DNA of 12,142 nt from contig DAOTWP010000180.1 in NCBI GenBank assembly GCA_034435675.1, forward strand, positions 1 through 12,142, written 5' to 3'. The notes below the pieces were generated by a model. The model saw nothing but the letters and a program-made list of their open reading frames with translations, was not told the DNA's origin and made no database searches. Numbering within the stretch: position 1 is the first letter of the stretch; every line of letters begins with the position of its first letter. Made by a program: the position numbers and the translations under genes. This document shows positions 6,626 through 12,142 of the stretch, in pieces. Source of the DNA: DAOTWP01 sp034435675 (GTDB taxonomy: Bacteria; Chloroflexota; Anaerolineae; Aggregatilineales; Phototrophicaceae).

Positions 6626-8449
6626 TCAGTCTGCGGCGGTCAGCGTCAGGTCTTCTCTGAACTGCATATTATACAGCCGGGCATACAAACCATCCCGTGC
6701 CAGCAGTTCTTCGTGGGTGCCCAGTTCGACCAGTTTGCCCTTATCCAACACGGCGATACGGTGAGCGATATTCACGGTACTCAGGCGGTGGGCGATGATC
6801 AGCGTGGTGCGTCCCTGCATCAGCCTGCCCAGCGCTTCCTGAACCAGCGACTCGCTCTCACTGTCGAGGCTGCTCGTCGCTTCATCCAGCAGCAGAATGC
6901 GCGGGTCCTTCAGGATAGCGCGGGCGATAGCGACACGCTGGCGCTGCCCGCCACTCAGGCGGATGCCGCGTTCGCCAACGATGGTTTCGTATTTATCCGG
7001 CAGTTCCATAATGAAGTCGTGGGCATTGGCGGCTCTGGCAGCGGCAATCAGTTCGTCTTCACTGGCATCCAGCCGCCCGTAAAGGATGTTTTCGCGGATT
7101 GTGCCGCCGAACAGCAGCGTCTCCTGCGGCACAATGCCAATCTGCTGCCGCAGACTCGCCTGCGTAACCGCGCGCACGTCCACCCCGTCTACGCGCACCG
7201 CGCCGGAAACCGCGTCGTAGAAGCGCGGAATCAGGTTGAAGATCGTTGATTTGCCCGCCCCGCTGGGTCCAACGAGCGCAATGATTTCGCCTGGCGCAAT
7301 GTCCAGCGAGATACCGTTAATGACGACCTGACGTTCGTCGTAGCCAAAGTGTACGTTTTCCAAGTGGATGCGTCCACGCACGTTGTGCAGGTCCTGGGCG
7401 TCGGTGGTGTCGACCACCTGCGGCGTGGAGTCCATAATCTGAAAGACCCGTTTGGTTGCACCCAGCGCCTCCTGAAACGCGCTGTACAGACTGACCAACG
7501 AAACGAAGCTTTGCGCCACCGTTGAGCCATAAATGAGGAATGCAACCAGCTCACCTGCCGAAAGCCGTTCTGCCAGAACTTCTTGCCCGCCAAACCAGAG
7601 GATCAGCGACAAACTGCCGAAGATCAGGAAGGCGATAATCGGGCCGAACACCGAACGGATACGCAGCAGTTTGACCGCCGCTGCCAGCGCGCGGGTGATA
7701 GCGTGGTCGTAGCGCCGGGTTTCATATGGTTCGCGCACGAAGCTTTTGACTTCGCGGATGTTTTGCAGCACTTCCTCGGCGATGGTTGTTGCGCCGGCAA
7801 TTTCATCCTGTATTTCGGTGCTGACGCGCCGCAGCCAGTAACCGAAAAGCACCCCGATGAGTGCCACAACTGGAATGATCCCGATAATGAACAACGTCAG
7901 ACGCCAGTTCAGCACGAACATGACAACAATCGCGCCGATCAGGATCAACCCCTGCTGAAGCAGGATATTCACGTTGTTGGTCAGGGCAGTGCGCATGACG
8001 GTGACATCACTGCTGAGTCGCGAGATGAGTTCTCCGACCCGCCGCTTTACAAAGAAGCTGAGCGAGAGCGTCTGTAAATGACGATAAAGCTGCAACCGCA
8101 GATCAACAACGATCCGCTCGCCGATGTAGTTCAGGTTGTAGTTTTCAAGAAATGTTGATATGGAACGAACGAGAAAGACAATCAGCAGCAGAAGGGTAAT
8201 CTCATTGAGCAGGTTGAGGTCCTTTTGTTCCAAAACGGCATCAATCACCGTACCCATGACTGCTGGAAAGACCATGCTCAACCCGGCGCTGAACAGCAGC
8301 GCAACAAAGGCGATTGCCAGACGCGCTTTGTAGGGGGAAAGATAAGCGATCAACCGCCGCCACTGCACCGGACCCGAGGGTATTTCCTCTTGCAGCTTTT
8401 CCGACTCCTCTTTCGTGCGCCCGGCTGCTCGCCGCCTTGAAGCAAACAT
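6626..8449 (-). CDS. ABC exporter, fused permease and ATPase (MsbA/BmrA-like half-transporter)
   Basis: This 607-residue half-transporter should dimerise to export lipids, peptides or drugs across the cytoplasmic membrane. An N-terminal transmembrane domain has six hydrophobic segments (near 44-65, 84-99, 167-180, 185-203, 266-287 and 300-320). It is followed by a complete nucleotide-binding domain: aromatic A-loop Y370, Walker A GPSGAGKST (394-402), Q-loop Q442, signature LSGGQ (498-502), Walker B ILLLDEA with E523, and H-loop H554. All catalytic residues are present, so it should be an active ATPase. The ATG at 8447-8449 is preferred because AAAGAG lies 6 bases before it and it begins an MFASRRRAAGR terminus; an in-frame ATG at 8486-8488 would add 13 residues. 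It is the first gene of the minus-strand run, reading from the divergent promoter region. The substrate is unknown. Confidence 0.93.
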   Translation of the reverse strand: MFASRRRAAGRTKEESEKLQEEIPSGPVQWRRLIAYLSPYKARLAIAFVALLFSAGLSMVFPAVMGTVIDAVLEQKDLNLLNEITLLLLIVFLVRSISTFLENYNLNYIGERIVVDLRLQLYRHLQTLSLSFFVKRRVGELISRLSSDVTVMRTALTNNVNILLQQGLILIGAIVVMFVLNWRLTLFIIGIIPVVALIGVLFGYWLRRVSTEIQDEIAGATTIAEEVLQNIREVKSFVREPYETRRYDHAITRALAAAVKLLRIRSVFGPIIAFLIFGSLSLILWFGGQEVLAERLSAGELVAFLIYGSTVAQSFVSLVSLYSAFQEALGATKRVFQIMDSTPQVVDTTDAQDLHNVRGRIHLENVHFGYDERQVVINGISLDIAPGEIIALVGPSGAGKSTIFNLIPRFYDAVSGAVRVDGVDVRAVTQASLRQQIGIVPQETLLFGGTIRENILYGRLDASEDELIAAARAANAHDFIMELPDKYETIVGERGIRLSGGQRQRVAIARAILKDPRILLLDEATSSLDSESESLVQEALGRLMQGRTTLIIAHRLSTVNIAHRIAVLDKGKLVELGTHEELLARDGLYARLYNMQFREDLTLTAAD

Positions 8450-8513
8450 ATGCCACTCTTTCGTCTTTGTGAAAGTCAACACGAACATTATCGGCGTCCC
8501 GTGTGAGATTGAC

Positions 8514-8541
8514 GTTAGAACTCCAGCGGCGAACCTGTGAA
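8514..8541 (-). promoter_or_regulatory. putative promoter of the ABC exporter operon
   Basis: On the minus strand, TTCACA (8536-8541, 5 of 6 to TTGACA) is followed after 16 bases by TCTAAC (8514-8519, 4 of 6 to TATAAT). The predicted start near 8507 gives a leader of about 58 bases to the preferred ATG. The -35 box overlaps the -35 of the opposing promoter and a short palindrome. The -10 box is weak, so the assignment is tentative. Confidence 0.4.
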
Positions 8542-8545
8542 CAGG
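8534..8545. repeat. short palindrome between divergent promoters, possible operator
   Basis: CCTGTGAACAGG has 5-base arms CCTGT and ACAGG around a two-base centre. It covers the -35 elements of both the minus-strand ABC promoter and the plus-strand J-domain gene promoter, a position where a bound regulator could affect both. GAAC also recurs directly within it (8531-8534 and 8539-8542). A 12-bp palindrome can arise by chance, and no regulator gene is adjacent. Confidence 0.35.
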
Positions 8546-8566
8546 GGCTACCGATTCTGCTATAAT
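8538..8566 (+). promoter_or_regulatory. promoter of the J-domain gene (extended -10)
   Basis: TGCTATAAT (8558-8566) is a perfect extended -10 element with consensus TATAAT. A -35-like TGAACA (8538-8543, 4 of 6) lies exactly 17 bases upstream. The start point would be near 8573, leaving a leader of about 23 bases before the ATG at 8596. The strong -10 suggests robust constitutive transcription unless the overlapping palindrome is bound. Confidence 0.75.
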
Positions 8567-8595
8567 GGGCGCATTGTCACCGGGGCAAAGATGTT

Positions 8596-9489
8596 ATGAG
8601 CGTGGATGCTTCTGATGTCAACGATGTTCGCCTGTGGCTGCGCGAACGCCTGTATCAGGTGAGCGCGGTGCGCGGCTGTGTTACGAATCGTCCCGAAGCG
8701 GATCTAGTGGTCAGAACGTGGATTGGCAAATATATCTTCATTTACCTGATTGCCGAACCTCCCAAGGTGCGCAGCCTGCAAAAACTGGTGCGCACAGCAA
8801 CCGAAAACTCCGCCGCCTGCCTGTTTATCGTGGATGCCGGGCTGCTGCCCGCAGACAGCCAGCGCACTGCCCCAAAGGACTGGATGCTGGCACTGCACAG
8901 CCTGACCGATGGACGCATCTATGTCTACAATGTCGAGGCTGACGCACCGCGCATCCGCGAGATGCACTTTGAGCAGATTGCCAACACTGATGAGCAGGAA
9001 GCGTGGTACGGCGCTGCGATCGCCATTGAACGCCTGCCGATTTATCCGATCTGGGTGCGCTCTGGCGCGATGAAAGGCAACTGGCTGATTGCCCACTTTG
9101 ACACGGACGCCTTCTGGCAGAAATCTGACTACCGTCAGGCGCGCACCCGCTTTCGCCATGACCAGCGCAGCACGCCACCACGACAGCGCGAGGAGCAAGG
9201 GCAGGGCGACGCCAGCAAAAGGCGTTATTATACGGACAGCGGGTGGCAGGCAAGCGGGGCGGACCGTTTCTCGTTTGTGCCGTCCACCCCGCGCACCAGA
9301 CTGGATGACTGCTGTGCGCTGCTGGGCGTGGACAAGATCGCATCTGAAGAACAGGTGAAAACCGCTTTCCGCAAGAAGGCGCTGGAATTTCACCCCGATA
9401 CGAGTGAACTGCCCAAGGCGGAGGCAGAGGAAAAGTTCCGCCAGATTAACGAAGCGTATGCCTATATCAGGGACTATAAGGGCTGGTGA
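8596..9489 (+). CDS. J-domain protein with unrecognised N-terminal domain
   Basis: This is a 297-residue, probably cytoplasmic protein with no signal peptide or membrane segment. Residues 235-297 form a J domain: LDDCCALLGVDKIASEEQVK, helix II with AFRKKALEFHPDTS containing the HPD motif at 266-268, and FRQINEAYAYIRDY as helix III. J domains stimulate DnaK/Hsp70 ATPase. Here the J domain is at the C-terminus and there are no G/F, zinc-finger or substrate-binding domains of classical DnaJ. Residues 1-180 are an alpha/beta-looking domain I do not recognise, with strands such as ADLVVRTWIGKYIFIYLI (35-52), ACLFIVDAGLLP (74-85) and GRIYVYNV (106-113). Residues 181-233 are a charged, flexible-looking linker. 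The ATG at 8596 has only a weak ribosome-binding site. It is monocistronic, divergent from the ABC exporter and convergent with the GTPase-like gene. Confidence 0.9.
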   Translation: MSVDASDVNDVRLWLRERLYQVSAVRGCVTNRPEADLVVRTWIGKYIFIYLIAEPPKVRSLQKLVRTATENSAACLFIVDAGLLPADSQRTAPKDWMLALHSLTDGRIYVYNVEADAPRIREMHFEQIANTDEQEAWYGAAIAIERLPIYPIWVRSGAMKGNWLIAHFDTDAFWQKSDYRQARTRFRHDQRSTPPRQREEQGQGDASKRRYYTDSGWQASGADRFSFVPSTPRTRLDDCCALLGVDKIASEEQVKTAFRKKALEFHPDTSELPKAEAEEKFRQINEAYAYIRDYKGW

Positions 9490-9510
9490 GGTTGTCCGGC
9501 GTCGTCTGCC

Positions 9511-10122
9511 CTAACGCAGCGTGTGTTCCAGCAGCGTCAGCAGCACCTGCTTGACATCCGCTTTGCGGCGCACATCGCACAACAGCACCGGCACGTCCTG
9601 ACTCACGCGGAAGATGATGCGCAGATCATCAAAATCCCACGCCTGAGTATCCTCAGCGGCAGACCCATCCGGCATATAGGGGTTGGCGGCGATAACGAAC
9701 TGCTGCGGCAAATACAGCCGGAAGCGTTCGATAATTGCTTTTGCTTCGTAGAAGGTTTGTGGCAGAGCGCTGTTGACCACGACAACGCCACCCACGAACT
9801 GCTTGATGCGTTCCAGCATTGCCACATCCGCAGGGTTGCTGCTGGGGGTATCATAGAGCAGCAGCGTCATACCTTCTTCAGTACGGATGCGCCCGCCGAG
9901 ATAATGATCCAGTTTGTATTGCAGCAGGCTGCTAAAATCGTCCGGGCGAATGCTGATCGGCGTTTCGGTTTCGAAGGCAACGTCTTCCGCGATGGTCTGG
10001 ACAAAAGTGGTTTTGCCGGAGAGCAGGGGACCGGCAATGACGACGAGGGCATCCTCCTCCCCGATGCTCAGGTGTCCGCGTGCATCGAGTCTCACTACAT
10101 GCGGCGCAATATTTTCAAGCAT
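9511..10122 (-). CDS. P-loop small GTPase-like protein
   Basis: This is a 203-residue cytoplasmic P-loop protein of the Ras-like/MglA-CvnD style found beside bacterial signalling genes. Residues 27-39 hold a clear Walker A, VVIAGPLLSGKTT (GxxxxGKT at 31-38). LLLYDTPSS (87-95) occupies the G3 position with D91, but the usual following glycine is absent. The G4 slot VIAANPYMPD (143-152) has N147 but not the lysine of NKxD, so GTP specificity is doubtful. LLCDVRRK (180-187) sits at G5. The first 25 residues precede the fold. The ATG at 10120-10122 follows GAGG at 8 bases. The gene converges on the J-domain gene with a 21-base gap and lies downstream of the lipoprotein. No partner GEF, GAP or roadblock protein is visible in the window. 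It could be a signalling switch or simply an ATPase. Confidence 0.8.
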   Translation of the reverse strand: MLENIAPHVVRLDARGHLSIGEEDALVVIAGPLLSGKTTFVQTIAEDVAFETETPISIRPDDFSSLLQYKLDHYLGGRIRTEEGMTLLLYDTPSSNPADVAMLERIKQFVGGVVVVNSALPQTFYEAKAIIERFRLYLPQQFVIAANPYMPDGSAAEDTQAWDFDDLRIIFRVSQDVPVLLCDVRRKADVKQVLLTLLEHTLR

Positions 10123-10317
10123 TCCTGTACCCTCAAGAAAAGTCTATTTGCTTGCTGCCTTAAGCCACAATTGCGCACAGCCGTTATTTCCAGCAGAAAA
10201 ACCCTGTTCGCCGGGAACTATCGCCTGCCGCCAACCACCCATCTTTAGAAATTTTCTATATTGTACACGATTTTCGCAGGTTTCCCTGTAACGAAACACA
10301 TCCTTCATAAGCGACAT
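10123..10317. other. AT-rich intergenic region between lipoprotein and GTPase-like genes
   Basis: These 195 bases are the longest gap between confident genes. They are more AT-rich in the middle than the rest of the window and hold a TAGAAA/TTTCTA inverted repeat (10246-10258), a minus-strand TACAAT (10260-10265) with no convincing -35, and the doubtful small ORF. It most likely contains the promoter of the GTPase-like gene. No clear terminator for the lipoprotein gene is seen. Confidence 0.4.
10144..10317 (-). CDS. possible small ORF (57 codons), unconfirmed
   Basis: An open frame begins with ATG directly after the lipoprotein stop (TGA ATG) and runs 57 codons to TAG at 10144-10146, starting MSLMKDVFRYRETCENRVQY. 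It fills most of the only sizeable gene-free gap in the window. Its codon use (AGA, AGG, ATA, CTA) differs from the neighbours, the ribosome-binding site is poor (only AGG close to the ATG), and no family is recognised. The AT-rich centre could equally be promoter DNA for the GTPase-like gene, with TACAAT at 10260-10265. Probably not coding, but it is recorded as the only candidate. Confidence 0.18.
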   Translation of the reverse strand: MSLMKDVFRYRETCENRVQYRKFLKMGGWRQAIVPGEQGFSAGNNGCAQLWLKAASK

Positions 10318-11760
10318 TCAGCCTGCGCCGGTGACCTGCCGGACGGCATCCAGCCCCAGTTTGGGAAAGTAACTGGTATTCCACAAGCCGAAGCGGTGAA
10401 CCGGCGCGAGGATGTCAATGCAGTTGGGCGTGTTGCAGGTCGCCGTCAGGGGATAATCGAACGCCATCCACACAACCCAGCCTGCCAGCTCGTTGCGCGT
10501 CACCGCTTCGAGACTGCGCTGCAAGCCTTCCAACTGCTGCGCTTCGGTTGCTTCATAGGTGCTGTAGCCAAATGCCGCCAGCAGCAGCAGTTTGCCCGTG
10601 CTGGCGCGCAGGCTGGCAATTTCCTGCCGCAGCGCCGCGCTGTCGCCAAAATGCTGGAAGCTGACAAAATCTACACTGTCCTGTGTTACGGCTGCGTCGT
10701 TGTCCCAACCGGCGGTAATCAAATGCTGGCGGTCAATGGCGCGCACTTGCATCGCGCTGGTTTGCAGCCAGTTCAACACGGTTGCACGCGGGAACGCCGC
10801 CCCCGTATAATCGCGGTCGCCGCCTGCGCGCAAATCCCATGCCATAATCGCCGGTTCGTAAGCGTAGCGCGCGACCAGATAGGCGGTTTGTTCGCTGTTG
10901 TGGGGGGGGCTGCTGTACAGCGGAACTGCGCTCAGGTCTACCGCGTCGTTGAGGACGAGGATCAGCTTAAAGCCATGCGCGGATGCACTGGCAATCAGCG
11001 CGTCCAGCCGGGCAAATGCCGGCGGCACGGGCACCGCGCCTGCTCCGGCACACTGAAACAGGACATCATAGCGCAGCGGAATTCGCAGTGTATTCAAACC
11101 CGCGGACTGCATCAGCGCCATTTCGCGGTCAAGCACTGCCAGATCCATGTCCACCGCCAGAAAACGTGCGAGGGCGTAATCGCGCGGGTAGTAGTTCGCG
11201 CCGTACACGGTGAATGGCTGCCCTGCAAGCGTGAACTGATTGTCGCTCAACCGGACATACGTCCCGGCACCGGGTGTGTAGGGAAGCGTGGCGGCGCGCG
11301 CCTGCGCGACCTGTTCGGCAGGGCAGTCGGGTTGCTGCTGCTGGGGGGTGCTGCCGGTCAGCCGCAGCAGGTGGGCACTGGCTTCTGCGCCCTGCGGGTC
11401 ATAGTTCAGTGCCTGCTGGTAAGCGTAAGCCGCCTCCTGCGGGCGGCGTTCAGTTTCCAATTGTTCGCCGTATGCCAGATATGCCTGGTACAGCCGTGTG
11501 CTGATCGGTATGCCATCGGCGCAGGCGGGCACCAGCGGGTACAGTGCCAGCAGTGTGCGCAGGGTCAATTCCCAGTCGCGTTCCCAATATCGCGCTGCCG
11601 CCGTGCAGAGTGCTTCCGGGTCGCTGTAATCCAGCGTGGGCACAGCGGTGACTGCTTGCAGCCCGCTGCGATCCGGCGTGGCAGGGGCACAGGCACCTAC
11701 GACTGCCAGTAGTGCCACCAGCAGCGTGATGCAGCGTAGGGTGCAGCGCGGCAGCATCAC
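10318..11760 (-). CDS. lipoprotein with TPR-like region and degenerate GH5-like barrel
   Basis: This 480-residue product starts with a lipoprotein signal: a hydrophobic stretch (11-22) ending in VGAC, so C24 would be lipidated and the protein exported. Residues 45-135 are helical and TPR-like (SDPEALCTAAARYWE, then RRPQEAAYAYQQALNYDP). Residues 165-480 resemble a GH5/cellulase-type TIM barrel: FTLAGQPFTVYGANYYPRDY, GLNTLRIPLRYDVLF, HGFKLILVLNDA, PAIMAWDLRAGGDRDY, HLITAGWDN, LLLLAAFGYSTYE and GWVVWMAFDYP. The acid/base position is R-A-G-G (311-314) rather than the usual N-E-P, and the nucleophile position is A396 before FG rather than glutamate, so it is probably not a hydrolase. The start is GTG at 11758-11760, overlapping the thrB stop by four bases; the ATG three bases later is an alternative. 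Translation is probably coupled to thrB. Confidence 0.85.
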   Translation of the reverse strand: MMLPRCTLRCITLLVALLAVVGACAPATPDRSGLQAVTAVPTLDYSDPEALCTAAARYWERDWELTLRTLLALYPLVPACADGIPISTRLYQAYLAYGEQLETERRPQEAAYAYQQALNYDPQGAEASAHLLRLTGSTPQQQQPDCPAEQVAQARAATLPYTPGAGTYVRLSDNQFTLAGQPFTVYGANYYPRDYALARFLAVDMDLAVLDREMALMQSAGLNTLRIPLRYDVLFQCAGAGAVPVPPAFARLDALIASASAHGFKLILVLNDAVDLSAVPLYSSPPHNSEQTAYLVARYAYEPAIMAWDLRAGGDRDYTGAAFPRATVLNWLQTSAMQVRAIDRQHLITAGWDNDAAVTQDSVDFVSFQHFGDSAALRQEIASLRASTGKLLLLAAFGYSTYEATEAQQLEGLQRSLEAVTRNELAGWVVWMAFDYPLTATCNTPNCIDILAPVHRFGLWNTSYFPKLGLDAVRQVTGAG

Positions 11761-12142
11761 GCGCTCTGGGCGATGCTGATGACCACGCCCTGCCGGTCAA
11801 CCGGGACGACCCAGGCGCGCGCCGGAACCCCGGCATTGTCGAAGGCGGCTTGCGCGGCGTCAGCAATGCGCTGGTGGTGGCGTTCGGCAAAAAGCAGCAT
11901 CGCCGGACCCTCCCCGCAGAAGGTCACAGCTTTTGCCCCGGCGCGGCGTGCCATTTCGACGGCATGCCCGTAACCGGGGATTAACTGGCGCAGCGCTGGC
12001 GTTAGCAAGTGATCTTCGAGCATCGCGCCCAACAGATTGACATCGCCGGAACGCAGCGCTTCCAGCAGCAGGGGCAGTTGCTGGAGGTTGTTCACGGCGT
12101 CAGGATAAGGGACACTGGCGGGCATGGCGGGGTAGTTGTCAG
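11757..12142 (-). CDS. thrB: homoserine kinase, C-terminal part (5' end outside window)
   Basis: This frame is open from the window edge to TGA at 11757-11759, so only about the last 128 residues are present; the ATG at 12123-12125 is internal because NYPAMPASVPYPDAV continues upstream. Homoserine kinase (GHMP kinase superfamily) phosphorylates homoserine on the threonine pathway. The fragment matches its C-terminal half: a VPYPDAVNNLQQLPLLLEAL helix, SGDVNLLGAMLEDHLLTPAL, then the GHMP motif 3 region GAKAVTFCGEGPAML, where the usual SGAGP reads CGEGP. The ATP-binding motif lies outside the window. A GHMP relative with a different sugar or alcohol substrate is possible, but the ALRSGDVNLLG...LIPGY pattern favours ThrB. 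The downstream lipoprotein overlaps it by four bases. Confidence 0.85.
   Translation of the reverse strand, partial: DNYPAMPASVPYPDAVNNLQQLPLLLEALRSGDVNLLGAMLEDHLLTPALRQLIPGYGHAVEMARRAGAKAVTFCGEGPAMLLFAERHHQRIADAAQAAFDNAGVPARAWVVPVDRQGVVISIAQSA

Noticed and set aside
8450..8488. Upstream ATG that would extend the ABC exporter by 13 codons
   Set aside because: The internal ATG at 8449 has a better spaced AAAGAG and starts a more typical exporter N-terminus; the longer form cannot be excluded.
10246..10258. TAGAAA/TTTCTA inverted repeat as an operator
   Set aside because: It is a short AT-rich palindrome, easily produced by chance in the AT-rich gap, with no matched promoter or regulator.
10261..11712. 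483-codon plus-strand open frame opposite the lipoprotein gene
   Set aside because: Antisense shadow; the minus strand has a lipobox, TPR-like repeats and barrel motifs, and the plus-strand translation looks random.
1..12142. Mobile element, CRISPR array, prophage or defence island
   Set aside because: No terminal inverted repeats, transposase, spaced repeat units, integrase or restriction-type gene was found, and base composition looks even across the window.

Overview
This window looks like ordinary chromosomal DNA from a moderately GC-rich bacterium. Protein style suggests a Chloroflexota/Anaerolineae-like lineage: a J-domain protein with an uncharacterised N-terminal half, a lipoprotein with TPR-like and barrel parts, and a degenerate small GTPase. 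That placement is inference, because no 16S rRNA or other phylogenetic marker is present. Coding density is high. The longest stretch without a confident gene is about 195 bases (10123-10317), and no IS element, CRISPR array, rRNA, integrase or phage gene is visible.

Layout. (1) Bases 1-1263, plus strand: the 3' part of gyrA, covering the end of the core and the full six-blade C-terminal domain with its GyrA box. It runs into a shared hairpin terminator that also serves the opposing tRNA-Val(TAC) gene at 1332-1404, which has its own near-consensus promoter. (2) Bases 1502-8449, minus strand: six tightly packed genes. Transcription order is an ABC exporter, a LinB-like nucleotidyltransferase, an extended SDR epimerase/reductase, a membrane-anchored SAM methyltransferase with a C-terminal zinc motif (4-base overlap with the SDR gene), argS, and dcd. 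A second start site, an extended -10 promoter, probably serves argS-dcd. (3) Bases 8450-8595: a divergent promoter region with two overlapping -35 elements built on a short palindrome. It separates the ABC operon from a plus-strand gene (8596-9489) for a protein with an unrecognised N-terminal domain and a C-terminal J domain. (4) Bases 9511-12142, minus strand: the 3' part of a homoserine kinase gene (thrB), a GTG-started lipoprotein gene coupled to it, a possible 57-codon small ORF, and a P-loop GTPase-like gene that converges on the J-domain gene.

How the genes may work together. gyrA, tRNA-Val, argS, dcd and thrB are housekeeping genes (DNA topology, tRNA charging, dUMP supply, threonine synthesis). 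The ABC exporter, nucleotidyltransferase, SDR and membrane methyltransferase form an accessory-looking stretch that may modify or export a small molecule or envelope component; this is inferred only from gene order and overlap. The points most worth a second look are four. The lipoprotein's GH5-like barrel appears to lack both catalytic glutamates. ArgS lacks the histidines of its HIGH motif. The J-domain protein carries an unrecognised N-terminal domain. The methyltransferase combines a membrane anchor with a Trm112-like zinc tail. I do not see a clear new multi-gene defence or mobile system.
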